From NCBI RefSeq assembly GCF_001613065.1, contig NZ_BDBQ01000044.1, positions 1 through 64,000 on the forward strand: a stretch of 64,000 nucleotides of DNA, in the 5' to 3' direction. Both the position numbers and the translations under genes were made by a program. Shown piece by piece: positions 43,930 to 54,529 of this stretch. The stretch comes from Nocardia miyunensis NBRC 108239 (GTDB taxonomy: Bacteria > Actinomycetota > Actinomycetes > Mycobacteriales > Mycobacteriaceae). The notes under the pieces are model-generated. The model saw only the letters and a program-made list of their open reading frames with translations. It had not been told where the DNA came from and did not search any database. Numbering within the stretch: position 1 is the first letter of the stretch; each line of letters starts with the position of its first letter.

Positions 43930-45483
43930 GTGTCCACTTCAGACGTCGAACCGGGTTCGACCATTCCCGAACTGCTTCGGCGTTGTGTGCGTGAGGTCGG
44001 ACCCGAGCCGTATGTGGTGACCACCGACGATCGGCTCACCTACGCCGACGCCGACCGACGTTCCGCCGAGATCGCGCGGCGCCTGCTGCACAAAGGGTTG
44101 GGTAAGGGCGCTCGGGTCGGGTTGTTCTTCACGAATGGTCCCGAATGGGTGACGTGGTGGCTCGCGGTCAGCCGGATCGGTGCGGTCGCGGTGCCGCTGA
44201 GCACGATGTACGCCCCGGCCGAGATTCGGAAGGTGTTGCGGCTGGCGGATATTCAGCTGTTCGTCGCACCGGGGCGGGTACTCACCACCGATACCGGCGA
44301 TACGTTCGAGGCGGCGCTGCCCGGACTGACCGCCTCGACGGCGGGCGCGCTGCAACTGCCCGAGACGCCGTATCTGCGGGAGATTGTCCTGACCGGAGCG
44401 CCCGGCCGCGACTGGGCGACCGGATGGAGTGCGGATCTGCCCGCGGTGTCGCCGGAGATACTCACCGCGGTCGAGAACGAGGTGTCACCGGCGGATCCCG
44501 CGATCATGATCCACACCTCCGGATCCACCGCCGATCCCAAGGGCGTGCTGCACACGCACGGGACGCTGGTCCGGCAGACCAGCACCTGGCCCGCGGCGAT
44601 CCGGCACATCACGCAGACGCCGGGCACGCCGCGCATCCTGTGCGCGATGCCGATGTTCTGGATCGGCGGCGTCCTGGCCGCGACGGGGGCGTTGCACGAA
44701 CCGGTCACGCTGCTGGTGCTGCCTCGGCTCGATCCCGGGCCCGGACTGGATCTCATCGAACGCGAACGCGCCGTCGGGGTGATCGGCTGGCCCGCGTTCA
44801 CCCAGCGGCTGCGCGAACATCCCACCTTCGGCGAGCGCGATCTGTCCAGTGCGCCCATGCTGCGGGACGGACCGCTCGATATCGCGATGGCCGGTGTGCC
44901 GGAACAGTTTCCGGTGCATCGCAGCCTGACCGAGACGGCGGGGAGTTTCGCGTACACCGAGATTCGCATCATCGGATCGGACGGCGCCCAGACGCCCGAC
45001 GGGGACGTCGGCGAACTGCTCATCCGTGGCGTCGGGGTGATGGCCGGATACAACAAGCGCGAACGCGCCGAGGTCTTCGACCCTGACGGCTGGTACCACA
45101 CCGGCGATCTGGTCTACCGCATCACCGGCGACCCCCGCCTGTTCTACGTCGGCCGCACCAGCGAACTGATCAAGTCGGCGGGCGCGAACGTATCTCCTCG
45201 CGAGGTCGAGGCCGTCGTCGAATCCTTCGATGACGTACGGCAGTGCATCGTCCTGGGCGTCGAGGACCCGACCCGCGGCGAACAGGTCTGTGCCGTCGTC
45301 ATCCCGGCCGCACCCGATATCGACCTGGATTCCCTGCGCACCCGCACCCGCGAACAGCTGTCCGCGTACAAGGTGCCCACCCGCTGGTTCGTCACGCCGA
45401 GCGACCGCATCCCCACCCTGCCGTCGGGCAAGCTCGACCGGCGGCGGTTACGCGCGCTGATCGTCGAGGACGCCCTCACCTGA
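43930..45483 (+). CDS. AMP-binding acyl-CoA synthetase
   Basis: 517 residues of the ANL superfamily: A3 motif IMIHTSGSTADPKGV, A5-like RSLTETAG, A7 motif WYHTGDLVYR, A8 YVGRTSELIKSAGANVSPREVE and the A10 lysine in LPSGKLDRRRL. It activates a carboxylic acid as acyl-AMP and then acyl-CoA; the substrate is unknown. A -10-like TATCAT ends 6 nt before GTG 43930, so that start is probably leaderless; ATG 43903 in frame also has a -10-like TATTCT. Confidence 0.88.
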   Translation: MSTSDVEPGSTIPELLRRCVREVGPEPYVVTTDDRLTYADADRRSAEIARRLLHKGLGKGARVGLFFTNGPEWVTWWLAVSRIGAVAVPLSTMYAPAEIRKVLRLADIQLFVAPGRVLTTDTGDTFEAALPGLTASTAGALQLPETPYLREIVLTGAPGRDWATGWSADLPAVSPEILTAVENEVSPADPAIMIHTSGSTADPKGVLHTHGTLVRQTSTWPAAIRHITQTPGTPRILCAMPMFWIGGVLAATGALHEPVTLLVLPRLDPGPGLDLIERERAVGVIGWPAFTQRLREHPTFGERDLSSAPMLRDGPLDIAMAGVPEQFPVHRSLTETAGSFAYTEIRIIGSDGAQTPDGDVGELLIRGVGVMAGYNKRERAEVFDPDGWYHTGDLVYRITGDPRLFYVGRTSELIKSAGANVSPREVEAVVESFDDVRQCIVLGVEDPTRGEQVCAVVIPAAPDIDLDSLRTRTREQLSAYKVPTRWFVTPSDRIPTLPSGKLDRRRLRALIVEDALT

Positions 45484-45514
45484 GCGCCGCCGAATCCGTT
45501 CCGCGGCAAGCCTC

Positions 45515-45760
45515 ATGCCCATCCGATCGACGTCTCGATCCCGGCTGGGGCGCGACGACCTGGCGGTGATCCTGCTCGACCGGCCCGTCGAGGGGGTGCC
45601 CGTCCTGCCGACCGCGTCGAGCCGCCCGTCTCCCGGTACAGCGATTTCGACTTTCGCACATGACAATACGGGTAAGGCCGTCGACTTCGAGGGTCCCGGC
45701 TATCGCGACGACACGTTGCACCGGGGCGATCTCACGGTCATATCCCACGCCGACCGCGTG
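45515..45760 (+). pseudogene. Fragment of a trypsin-like serine protease
   Basis: The frame reads DDLAVILLDRPVEGVPVLP and later LHRGDLTVIS, which match the middle of chymotrypsin-fold (S1) proteases around the catalytic Asp. The regions with the catalytic His and Ser are absent, and the frame ends inside the convergent lipase maturation factor gene. It is a 3'- and 5'-truncated relic, and another sign that the 41.7-45.8 kb stretch was rearranged. Confidence 0.55.
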
Positions 45761-47203
45761 TCAGGGTGCGGATTGCACGTTTCCGAGCGTTATCGGCGGA
45801 ACGTATGCGCCCACGACGGTGCGGTGCCACCATGATCGCTCGCGCAGCAGTTCGCCGGGGGTGGTGAATCGGTAGAGGTAGAGCTGCGCTCGCAGGAAGT
45901 GCGGCGGGGATTCGGGGAACGGATTGTGGCGGATCAATCGCAGGGTCGCCCGATCGTTGCGCAACAACCGAAACATCAACGGGCCCAACCACGGCTGCGA
46001 ATAATCAGGAGAGAGGGCGGCGAACCACATGAGCCAATCCAGGCGCAGGTGATAGGGCGCCCACTGTCTGGGCAGCCGGTGCGGATCGCCGGGCTTGCCT
46101 CTGAATTCGTATTCCTTCCACGCCGTCCGCTCCGTGATGTGCGGCTCGTCGGTGCCCTCGATGACGACCTCGAAACGTGTCCGTCCGATTCTGCCGAAGG
46201 CCCCGTAGGTATTGACCAGTCGGTACGGGTTGAAGGACATGTTCATGCGCTGGTGGCTGGAAACCAGATTGCGCGCCGGCCAAAAGCTCAGCACCGCCAC
46301 CAGAGTGGTGAGCGCGATGACCAGGACCATGAACCAGGGCGGCGCCGGCGGTAGTACTGGTGAGCGGGGAATCGGCAGCACCGAGGCCGCGGCCGAATCG
46401 GTGATCGCGCTCGCGGCCAACAGGATGGTCAGCCAGTTCAGCCAGGCGAAATTACCCGACAGCACGAGCCAGAGTTGCGTCACGACGACGATCGCGCCGG
46501 CGGCGGAGGCGATCGGCTGCGGAGCGAACAGTCCGAAAGGCACGACGAGCTGGGCGATGTGATTGGCCGCCACCTCGAGCCGGTGCAACGGTTTGGGCAG
46601 GTGATGGAAGAACCAGCTCAGCGGGCCCGGCATCGGCTGGGTCTCGTGGTGGTAATACAGGCAGGTCAAGTTGCGCCAGCACGGGTCACCGCGCAGCTTG
46701 ATCAGTCCCGCGCCGAACTCGACCCGGAACAGTAGCCACCGCGCCAGCCACAGCACCAGCACCGGGGGCGCCACCCGGTCGTTGCCGAGGAAGATCGCCA
46801 GGAACCCGGCCTCCAGCAGCAGGGACTCCCAGCCGAACGCGTACCACACCTGACCGACATTGACGATCGACAGGTACAGCGCCCACAGCACCAACCAGAT
46901 CGCCATCGCCGCCCCCAGCGGCACCAGATCGGCGAGTCCGGCGCAGACCGCCGCCGCCAGCGCCGCCCCGAACCAGGCCACGACGGCGAAGAACCGGTCG
47001 GAATAGTGCAGCTGGAAAACACTCGGAACCTGCCCGAACGATCGCCGAGCCAGAAATCGCGGCACCGGCAGCATCCCGTTGGCGCCGATCAACGCCCGGA
47101 ATTGCCTGGCAGCCGCCACGAAAGCGAGCAGGTAGACGGCCGCGGTACCCCGCTCGAGTATCTGCCGGCCGAACCAGTATTCGGGTGCGTCGAACCATCC
47201 CAT
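45761..47203 (-). CDS. Lipase maturation factor (LMF1)-family membrane protein
   Basis: 480 residues, several membrane helices in the first 330, then the conserved soluble C-terminal segment with NTYGAFGRIGRTRFEVVIEG and KPGDPHRLPRQWAPYHLRLD, which defines the LMF family. Eukaryotic LMF1 helps lipases fold; the bacterial role is unproven. AGGAG lies 8 nt before the ATG at 47203. A secreted lipase gene (48530) and the Mut7-C gene are nearby. Confidence 0.87.
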   Translation of the reverse strand: MGWFDAPEYWFGRQILERGTAAVYLLAFVAAARQFRALIGANGMLPVPRFLARRSFGQVPSVFQLHYSDRFFAVVAWFGAALAAAVCAGLADLVPLGAAMAIWLVLWALYLSIVNVGQVWYAFGWESLLLEAGFLAIFLGNDRVAPPVLVLWLARWLLFRVEFGAGLIKLRGDPCWRNLTCLYYHHETQPMPGPLSWFFHHLPKPLHRLEVAANHIAQLVVPFGLFAPQPIASAAGAIVVVTQLWLVLSGNFAWLNWLTILLAASAITDSAAASVLPIPRSPVLPPAPPWFMVLVIALTTLVAVLSFWPARNLVSSHQRMNMSFNPYRLVNTYGAFGRIGRTRFEVVIEGTDEPHITERTAWKEYEFRGKPGDPHRLPRQWAPYHLRLDWLMWFAALSPDYSQPWLGPLMFRLLRNDRATLRLIRHNPFPESPPHFLRAQLYLYRFTTPGELLRERSWWHRTVVGAYVPPITLGNVQSAP

Positions 47204-47275
47204 GCCCGTCGCTCCTCGGACGCTGGACGTTCGATCTCCATTGTGGCACCCGAGCCGCGGCCCGAAAACGGCCGA

Positions 47276-48046
47276 TCAGGGCACGGCATCCCCTCCGGTC
47301 CCGATCGCGACGCGGATCCGGTCGACGAGGTCGTTCAGCCGCCGCTGATGCGAACCCGCCCAGTAGATCCGGCCGCAGTCCCGGCACTGCCTGAAGGTGT
47401 CGTAGTAGTCGCGGGTGAGTGGTTCGAGTCTGTCGATGACGTCCTGTTTCGCCACGTCGACGATGACACCGCCGCAGCGCAGGCAGCGACTGAACGGCAT
47501 CAGCCGATCAGCCAGATCGAGTCGGCGGATCACCTCGACGATCTGCTCGAAGGACCGATTCGACCGCACGAGCACACCGTGAGTTACGTTGCGTCGCTTG
47601 AGAAGTCCGCGATCACGGGTGAGTATGATCCGTCCCTCGGCCGCGGCGGCCTCGGCCAGCGCTGTGTCGTCGGCATCCCACGGGCATCGGGCGTCGAGTC
47701 CCATCAACCGCATGAGCCGGGCGAGCCCGCCGAGATTGACGTCCACGATGAAGCGCGGATCGCGCAGCGGGCGGGGACGGACCCGAGTCAGCAGCCCGAT
47801 ATCCAGTGTCTCGAACACCGGGTAGGCGGCGAGCCGATCGCCGGGCCGCGGGTGGTGGCCGAAATCGACGGATTCGCCGTTCACCAGCATGAGGTCGACC
47901 TCGGTGTGCGGGATGCCGGCGGCCTCGATGATGTCCTTCACGGTCTGGTGCGGACGGATCGGCCGCAGCTGTGACCTGCTCCGCGCCGCCACGGGCACGA
48001 AATCGTTCAGCTCGGCATACACCCGCAGTTCGACACTCGGGGCCAC
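47276..48046 (-). CDS. Mut7-C RNase-domain protein with N-terminal ubiquitin-like domain
   Basis: 256 residues. N-terminal beta-grasp (about 1-80, VELRVYAELNDF, DRLAAYPVFE), then the Mut7-C PIN-like RNase domain (FIVDVNLGGLARLMRLMGLD, RIILTRDRGLL) and a C-terminal zinc ribbon (CLRCGG and CRDCGRIYWAG). The family is thought to act in RNA processing. GTG start at 48046. Confidence 0.87.
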   Translation of the reverse strand: MAPSVELRVYAELNDFVPVAARSRSQLRPIRPHQTVKDIIEAAGIPHTEVDLMLVNGESVDFGHHPRPGDRLAAYPVFETLDIGLLTRVRPRPLRDPRFIVDVNLGGLARLMRLMGLDARCPWDADDTALAEAAAAEGRIILTRDRGLLKRRNVTHGVLVRSNRSFEQIVEVIRRLDLADRLMPFSRCLRCGGVIVDVAKQDVIDRLEPLTRDYYDTFRQCRDCGRIYWAGSHQRRLNDLVDRIRVAIGTGGDAVP

Positions 48047-48529
48047 AGGACCATTGTGGAACGGGTGGCGGCCGGGCCGCGCCTACTCCCCGGCACTTCT
48101 CGAACTCCTCAGCGGGAACAACCGGACCCCAGCCGTTACGGCCGCATCGCGCATGCGGTGGACCCAGCGGACTCGTCGGCGACACACAACCGATTACGCC
48201 GATCGAGGAATATCGGACATCGGCTTACTCGAATTGATTGCCGTGACTACACGGCGACACGAGCGCGCCCACCTCGACCCATCGAACAAATATTCGCAAA
48301 CCCGAGATCAATACGGCCGTTTCATGTGACTTAATACCCTAGCGCTCCGCATCGGGCCCGGTCGACAGGCCGAGGCGTTCTCGCTACGCCATTGCCGCCC
48401 AACGGCTTTGATTACAGTTCGAAAGCGCCTTCTTGGCTGTCAACTACCCCTTTGATAAAGTCGCTCCGCATAGCGCCCCCCACTACGGATACTCCCGGGT
48501 AGCTTCGTCCGAACAAAGGATGTTGGCTT
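48047..48529. other. Intergenic region upstream of the secreted lipase
   Basis: 483 bp with no supported gene. It contains a promoter for the downstream lipase gene (48433-48461). A short hairpin (GGCGT-N7-ACGCC, about 48373-48389) is the only other structure I see. Confidence 0.4.
48433..48461 (+). promoter_or_regulatory. Sigma-A type promoter of the secreted lipase gene
   Basis: TTGGCT (48433-48438), a 17-nt spacer and TAAAGT (48456-48461), about 70 nt before the lipase ATG at 48530. Confidence 0.5.
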
Positions 48530-49903
48530 ATGAGAGCGTTTCTCGCAGGTGTGGTCACGGTTCTTCTCGGTTGTGCACTATTGGGCAATCAGCCCGCCCA
48601 GGCGGACGCGCCCCCGAATGGCAGGCCGGCGACGCCTCCGGCATCGGGTAATTTCCTGCCCACACCGGTACAGCAGTGGATCGACAGTCACATCACGCCG
48701 CCGCCACTGACCGCGGCCGGTGACCGGCAGACGGCATTGTGGCGTGCGACGTTGTCGCCGCCGACCGGGGATCCGGCTTTCGATGTCTGGCCCGCGAATC
48801 TCGCCGCCCTGCATCCCGGGCAAATCGTCGAATCACGCGACGTGACGGCGACGGCCGCCCAGCGAATGACGACCCCGATCCGGCGTGCGATGTTGTTGAA
48901 ATTCCGTTCCACCTCGGCGACGGGAACACCGTCCTTCGGCACCGCGACATTGCTCATTCCAGCGGCGCAGTGGAACGGTCCGGGAGCCCGCCCGGTCGAG
49001 GTGAACGCGTTGCCGATCAACGCACTCGGGTCGCACTGCACCCCGGGTTATCAACTGTCACACGGCCTACTCGACAGGCCCAACACCGATCTCGCCTGGT
49101 TCGTGCCGGCCATCTGGTCGGCCCTGAGTCTGGGGCACGCGGTTCTGCTGCCCGATCACGAGGGCCCGCTGATGGCATATGCCGAGCCGAATGTGGCCGC
49201 GCACATGATGCTCGATTCCATTCGCGCAGTGCGGAACTTCATGCCGGCCGAGTTCGGCGCCAGTCGCTATGTGGCCACCGGCTATTCGGGCGGAGCGATC
49301 GCCTCGTACGCGGCCGCGATGCTGCAACGCGAGTACGCGCCCGACCTGACGAATGTTCTGGTCGGGGCCGCGACGGGTGGACTGGCCAGCGATTATTGGG
49401 ACATCGCCCACCGCTTCAACGGCGGGATCGCGTCCGGCATCCTGCTTGCGGTGTCGCTGGCGCTCGCTCGTGAACATCCGGAGATGCTCCAGTACACGAA
49501 CCATCTCGGGCAGTGGGTGGCGACCTCATCGGTGCGGGACGTGTGCGGTGATGCCGATGGGCCGCTGGGCGTGGTCGGGATCCCGATGGACGGCATGACC
49601 AACGTCAGCAACTCGATCGACACCCCGATGGCCGCAAACCTTTACAGGCAAATGGATCTGAGCAATCGGACGTCGGGGGTACCGCTGTACGTCTACCACG
49701 GTTCGTGGGATCCCTGGATTCCCATCCAGGACGTTCAGCGGATGTACGGCCAACAATGCGGCCGTGGTGTTCCGGCGATCTTCCGCGTCGTGCCGGGCGA
49801 ACACCTGACCAGCTACGCCACCAGCTCCGCCGGACTCGGCGACTGGGTCAACCAACGGCTGAAGGGCATACCGGCGCCGAGCGAATGCCCTGCGCGGCGT
49901 TGA
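48530..49903 (+). CDS. Secreted LIP-family lipase
   Basis: 457 residues. Signal peptide (FLAGVVTVLLGCALLG, cleavage near AQADA at about 26), then the secretory-lipase domain with nucleophile Ser253 in TGYSGGAIASY, acid in GSWDPWIP and His in PGEHLTSY. It hydrolyses triacylglycerols or similar esters outside the cell. AGGA precedes the ATG by 10 nt. It is followed by an alkane monooxygenase-like gene, so both may serve growth on lipids or hydrocarbons. Confidence 0.9.
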   Translation: MRAFLAGVVTVLLGCALLGNQPAQADAPPNGRPATPPASGNFLPTPVQQWIDSHITPPPLTAAGDRQTALWRATLSPPTGDPAFDVWPANLAALHPGQIVESRDVTATAAQRMTTPIRRAMLLKFRSTSATGTPSFGTATLLIPAAQWNGPGARPVEVNALPINALGSHCTPGYQLSHGLLDRPNTDLAWFVPAIWSALSLGHAVLLPDHEGPLMAYAEPNVAAHMMLDSIRAVRNFMPAEFGASRYVATGYSGGAIASYAAAMLQREYAPDLTNVLVGAATGGLASDYWDIAHRFNGGIASGILLAVSLALAREHPEMLQYTNHLGQWVATSSVRDVCGDADGPLGVVGIPMDGMTNVSNSIDTPMAANLYRQMDLSNRTSGVPLYVYHGSWDPWIPIQDVQRMYGQQCGRGVPAIFRVVPGEHLTSYATSSAGLGDWVNQRLKGIPAPSECPARR

Positions 49904-50032
49904 GGTCTCTACGAAAGTAACCGGTTCCGGCACACCGGGATTCCGATCGAATTCCGGTGGCCGCCGGAGCGCAACCGTTTTCAACAGCAAGCATTCAATT
50001 GAATCTTTCTCGATTGGATGAAGGAAACGGCC

Positions 50033-51145
50033 ATGACGGTTTTCAGACCTTCCCAGGCGCGCGATCATAAACGCTACCTGTGGATTCTGAGTTCATTAGC
50101 ACCCGCAGGCGCTCTACTACCTGGGCAACTGGTGAGCCTCACGGGGCTCGGCCTCTTCTGGTGGATCGGCCCGATCGCCGTGCTCGGCGTGATTCCGCTG
50201 CTGGACGTGGCGATGGGAATCGATGGGAGAAACCTGCGCGACGAGGACTACGAGGCATTGTCCAACGATCATTATTACCGTTGGTGCACCTATGCCTTCC
50301 TGCCGATCCAGTTCATCGGATTGGTCATCGCGGGATTCATGTGGTCCAGTCCCGAGCTGGATCTCGTCGACAAGCTGGGGCTGGCCGTGACCATGGGCTT
50401 CGTTTCCGGCATCGGCATCAACGCGGCGCACGAACTCGGCCACCGGGCCGAACATCTCGAACGCTGGCTGGCGAAAATCGCGTTGGCGCAATCCTGGTAC
50501 GGACATTTCTTCGTCGAGCACAACCGCGGCCACCATATCCGCGTCGCCACGCCCGAGGACCCGGCGAGCGCCCGATTCGGCGAGTCGCTCTGGGTTTTCC
50601 TGCCCCGCAGTACCTTACAGGGATTCCGCTCGGCGCTCGAGCTGGAACGAGAACGCCTGGCCCGCAAGAGGAAAAGGTGGTTCAGCCGGGACAACCATCT
50701 GCTGCAGGCATGGTCGATGAGCGCCGCGTTGTTCCTCGCGATGACCTTCGCCTACGGGTACGTGATCATTCCATTTCTGTTGGTGCAGGCCGTGATCGGC
50801 ATCGGATTGCTCGAAACGGTGAACTACATCGAGCACTACGGTCTGCTACGCGCGCGTCGAGCGGATGGCCGATACCAGCGGTGTACGCCGCGCGACAGCT
50901 GGAACAGCGACAGTCTCGTCACCAATGTCTTCCTGTTCCACCTCCAACGCCACAGCGACCACCACGCCAACCCCGGCCGCCGCTACCAAACGCTGCGCAG
51001 CTGCGAAGAGGCCCCCCAACTCCCCTTCGGCTACGCCACCATGATCCTGCTCGCCCTGATCCCCCCACTGTGGCGCACAGTGATGGACCCCCGGGTACTC
51101 GCCCACTACAACGGCGACATCACACTCGTGAACAGGGGTCCGTGA
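50033..51145 (+). CDS. alkB: AlkB-type integral-membrane alkane/fatty acid monooxygenase
   Basis: 370 residues. The histidine motifs for the diiron site are all present: HELGH (133-137), HNRGHH (163-168), NYIEHYG (about 270) and LQRHSDHH (about 305). The enzyme hydroxylates the terminal methyl of alkanes or related chains using rubredoxin electrons. No rubredoxin or rubredoxin reductase gene is next to it, unlike many actinobacterial alkB operons, so the donor must be encoded elsewhere. ATG at 50033 with AAGGA upstream; an in-frame ATG at 50018 is less likely. Confidence 0.9.
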   Translation: MTVFRPSQARDHKRYLWILSSLAPAGALLPGQLVSLTGLGLFWWIGPIAVLGVIPLLDVAMGIDGRNLRDEDYEALSNDHYYRWCTYAFLPIQFIGLVIAGFMWSSPELDLVDKLGLAVTMGFVSGIGINAAHELGHRAEHLERWLAKIALAQSWYGHFFVEHNRGHHIRVATPEDPASARFGESLWVFLPRSTLQGFRSALELERERLARKRKRWFSRDNHLLQAWSMSAALFLAMTFAYGYVIIPFLLVQAVIGIGLLETVNYIEHYGLLRARRADGRYQRCTPRDSWNSDSLVTNVFLFHLQRHSDHHANPGRRYQTLRSCEEAPQLPFGYATMILLALIPPLWRTVMDPRVLAHYNGDITLVNRGP

Positions 51146-51224
51146 GCACCACGTCGGTCACCAGAACCGAGATGATCATCTGAATCCCGCCCTCGGCGGG
51201 TGATTCCAGCGAGATTCCGGATCT

Positions 51225-51893
51225 TCAGTGCGATGCGGGTAACAGCTCGGCCATGCTGCGGATTACTGCTGCAGGTTGATACCGAGTGAAGTCGTCGGCC
51301 TTGCCGGGCTTGTTCGCGAAGGCCACGACCGGGACGTGGGCGGCGTGGGCGGCCTGGAGGTCGGTGATCGAATCACCCACGAACACACAGTCACTGGACA
51401 GTACGGCGAGTTGGTCGACGGCCTCCTCGAGGAGGAAGGGCGAGGGCTTCAGCTTCGTGAGGTTGGTGGCGGTCCTGCCGAAGATGCCGCTTACGAACGG
51501 TCGCAGGCCGTGCTGGGTGAGATAGGCGTCGATGGCGGTGACAGAATTGTTGCTGACGATAGCGATGATCCGGGAATTCATTGCGGTATAACGGATTACC
51601 TCATCAGCATGTGGAGTAGGCCTCGCTTTCCGGGCCGCGGCGAGCTCGAATTCGGTGAAGCACCGTTCGAGCCTCGCCGTCGTCGAATAGTCGTAAGTCG
51701 TTGCGGCGTACTGGAGTACGAAAAACGGATCACGGGTGGTGCGCAACTCGTCCGGAAGCGGTGCGGGCAATTCGGCAACAAGCTCGGCTACGGCTGCGCG
51801 GTCGGTGAGATCCGAGAACACCGCGCATACCGGGCCGTCGAAATCGAGCAGCAGACACCGGTGAGCCTGGGCGATGGCAGATCCGTCGATCAT
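51225..51893 (-). CDS. HAD-superfamily phosphatase
   Basis: 222 residues. HAD motif I LLLDFDGPVC, motif II IVSNNS, motif III lysine in LTKLKPSPF and motif IV FVGDSITDL, with a helical cap, so phosphoglycolate phosphatase-like. The substrate is unknown. ATG at 51893 with GGGGG before it; the frame extends to 51938 without support. Confidence 0.85.
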   Translation of the reverse strand: MIDGSAIAQAHRCLLLDFDGPVCAVFSDLTDRAAVAELVAELPAPLPDELRTTRDPFFVLQYAATTYDYSTTARLERCFTEFELAAARKARPTPHADEVIRYTAMNSRIIAIVSNNSVTAIDAYLTQHGLRPFVSGIFGRTATNLTKLKPSPFLLEEAVDQLAVLSSDCVFVGDSITDLQAAHAAHVPVVAFANKPGKADDFTRYQPAAVIRSMAELLPASH

Positions 51894-52183
51894 GAGAGGC
51901 CCCCTGTCAGCTTCCCAATTGTGCCAGAGGGGCATCAACCGAGCCTCGGTCGTCCAGCATCGCGCGTTCGCACTGCGCTACGGCGCGGACGAGTCAACAG
52001 CCAACATCCAGTTGTTGATCGTGGACGGACTATTGACCGTTACCTGATCCTGGTCCGGACTCGTGTGGCCGCCTGGCATGAACGACGAGCATGCTAAGTG
52101 AGTCTGCGGAGGGAAACAGCTGTTGTGCGCAGCGTGCACAGAATGCTGGCCGATCGGGAGAATATTCGTATTGTCTGGCAGTC

Positions 52184-54481
52184 ATGCCTGTTCCCGAGTT
52201 TGCGCGCGGCTATACCGACTTCGCCGGTGAAATCGGTCGTACCACTGCCGATTCCACTCCGCGGTGGGAGTATCCGCCCGAGGCCCCATCCAGTGCACCG
52301 AACATTATCGTGGTGCTGGTCGACGACATGGGCTACAGCGATATCGGGCCGTTCGGTGCGGAGATCGAGACACCGACCCTGGATCGATTGGCCGCGAAGG
52401 GAATTCGGCTGACCAACTACCACACCACGCCGCTGTGCTCTCCGTCGCGGGCTGCGCTGTTGACCGGGATCAACTCGCACCGGGCAGGTTTCGGCTTCGT
52501 GGCGAATGCCGATCCCGGATATCCGGGATTGCGGCTGGAACTGGCCGACGACGTACTCACGCTGCCGGAGATCCTGCGGCACAACGGTTATGCCACCTAT
52601 GCGGTCGGCAAATGGCATCTGGTACGGGATGCGACGATGAACCCAGCGGCGCATCGGGATTCGTGGCCGATCCAGCGCGGTTTCGACCGGTACTACGGTT
52701 CGCTGGAGGGATTCAATTCCTACTTCTACCCGAACCAGATCGTCTCGGACAATTCCGTGGTCGACGTCGAAGAGTATCCGGACGACTATTACGTGACCGA
52801 CGATCTCACCGACAAAGCGATCTCCTACCTGAAGGATCTGCGGGCACACGACGCCACCAAGCCGTTCTTCCTCTATTTCGCTCATGTGGCGCTGCACGGC
52901 CCGCTGCAGGCCAAGGACGTCGATCTGGCGAAGTATCGTGGTCGCTACGCCGAGGGCTGGGATCGATTGCGGCAGAACAGATTCGCAGCGCAGAAAGCAC
53001 AGGGACTGTTCCCCGAGGGCGCGCGCCAGAGAACGCGAAATACCGAACCGGGATACGATGCGCGGGAGTGGGATTCGCTCACACCACAGGAGCAGCGACG
53101 GTTCGCCCGGTACATGGAGGTGTACGCGGCGATGGTCGACAACATCGACCAGAGCCTGGGCCGGTTGCTCGACACGGTGGAACAGCTCGGCGAACTCGAC
53201 GACACCATCGTCGTATTCACCTCCGACAACGGCGGCACAGCCGAGGGCGGCCCGGACGGAACCCGTAGCTACCTGGCGGAATTCGCGCACATCGACGACC
53301 CGGACTGGGTCGGCGACGTCCCGCACGACGAAGAACTGATCGGCACCGCGCGACTGGGGGTGCACTATCCGCGCGGCTGGGGCCAGGCGTCCAATACTCC
53401 GTTCCGGTTCTACAAGGGGCAAACCTTCGCCGGTGGCGTGCGGGTGCCGTTCGTGGTGTCCTGGCCGAAAGGACTCCCCGCAGGCGAGATCCGGCACGAG
53501 TACGCCTACGTGACCGATCTTGCGCCGACACTGCTGGAGCTGGCCGGGCTACAGCGGCCGACGGTACGTCACGGCCTGCCCGCCAAGGACTTCGACGGTG
53601 TCTCGGCCGCGACGGTGCTGCTCGACGGACAGGCGAAATCCCGGCACGTCGAGCAATATTCGGAGATGACCGGGCACCGCGGTTTCTACCGGGACGGCTG
53701 GAAACTGTTGGCGCTGCACGAACCTGGCGCCGATGTCGACGACCCGCGGTGGCAATTGTTCGATGTGCGCACCGATCCGACCGAGCTGCACGACATTTCG
53801 TCGCAGTTCCCGGACAAGGTGGCCGAACTCGCCGACGCCTGGGACGAGGCCGCCTGGCGCAACACGGTATTCCCGCTGCTCACCCGCTCGGACCTGGCGC
53901 TGCGACGCCCCGAAGAGGCACGGCTGTCCGAACCACTGCGCCTGCTGCCCGGCACACCGACGCTCGAGCGCTACCGCTCGCAACGACTCATCGCCTACCG
54001 CGACTTCACGATCACCGTGGAACTGGCCGGTTACCGCACCGGAGACGAGGGAGTGCTGGTCGCGCACGGCGACCCACAAGGCGGATACCTGCTCTATATC
54101 GAAGACGGCCGAGTGGTGTTCGGGTTCAACGGCTACGGTCGCTACGCCACAACCGCGGCCCGGATTCTCCCCGATGCGCAATCGATCACACTCTCGGCGC
54201 AGGTACGGCCGAGGCTGCGCTGGGACTTCACGATCGGTATCGATGGGCACCGGGCCGCCGAGCTGCCCGACCAGGTACAGCTGGCAGGCATGTCGCCGTG
54301 GACCGGTATCTCCGTCGGCGTCGACGCCCGCGGCCCCGTCGCGTGGGAGCTGCGAGCACGCCGCGGCCCGTTCCGCTACAGCGGCGAACTACGCGCCGTC
54401 ACATACACCCCGGGCCCGGTTCGGGTACCTGCGGGAATCGCGCAGGCGGTCGAGGCGGCGGCCGAGCTGGTGGGCGAGTAG
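52184..54481 (+). CDS. Arylsulfatase
   Basis: 765 residues. The formylglycine site is Cys85 in [15 protein letters not shown]; metal ligands appear in VLVDDMG and FTSDNGG, and YAVGKWHL follows. The C-terminal 200 residues form an extra beta-rich domain seen in the long actinobacterial arylsulfatases. No signal peptide, so it is probably cytoplasmic; it needs a formylglycine-generating enzyme encoded elsewhere. I start at ATG 52184 ([12 protein letters not shown]); no Shine-Dalgarno, and TATTGT 9 nt upstream may be a -10 of a leaderless mRNA. Role: sulfate scavenging from aryl or steroid sulfates. Confidence 0.9.
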   Translation: MPVPEFARGYTDFAGEIGRTTADSTPRWEYPPEAPSSAPNIIVVLVDDMGYSDIGPFGAEIETPTLDRLAAKGIRLTNYHTTPLCSPSRAALLTGINSHRAGFGFVANADPGYPGLRLELADDVLTLPEILRHNGYATYAVGKWHLVRDATMNPAAHRDSWPIQRGFDRYYGSLEGFNSYFYPNQIVSDNSVVDVEEYPDDYYVTDDLTDKAISYLKDLRAHDATKPFFLYFAHVALHGPLQAKDVDLAKYRGRYAEGWDRLRQNRFAAQKAQGLFPEGARQRTRNTEPGYDAREWDSLTPQEQRRFARYMEVYAAMVDNIDQSLGRLLDTVEQLGELDDTIVVFTSDNGGTAEGGPDGTRSYLAEFAHIDDPDWVGDVPHDEELIGTARLGVHYPRGWGQASNTPFRFYKGQTFAGGVRVPFVVSWPKGLPAGEIRHEYAYVTDLAPTLLELAGLQRPTVRHGLPAKDFDGVSAATVLLDGQAKSRHVEQYSEMTGHRGFYRDGWKLLALHEPGADVDDPRWQLFDVRTDPTELHDISSQFPDKVAELADAWDEAAWRNTVFPLLTRSDLALRRPEEARLSEPLRLLPGTPTLERYRSQRLIAYRDFTITVELAGYRTGDEGVLVAHGDPQGGYLLYIEDGRVVFGFNGYGRYATTAARILPDAQSITLSAQVRPRLRWDFTIGIDGHRAAELPDQVQLAGMSPWTGISVGVDARGPVAWELRARRGPFRYSGELRAVTYTPGPVRVPAGIAQAVEAAAELVGE

Positions 54482-54529
54482 AGACGGCCGCGAAAACCCG
54501 GACAACCCGATCTACCTGCGGTGTCGTAG

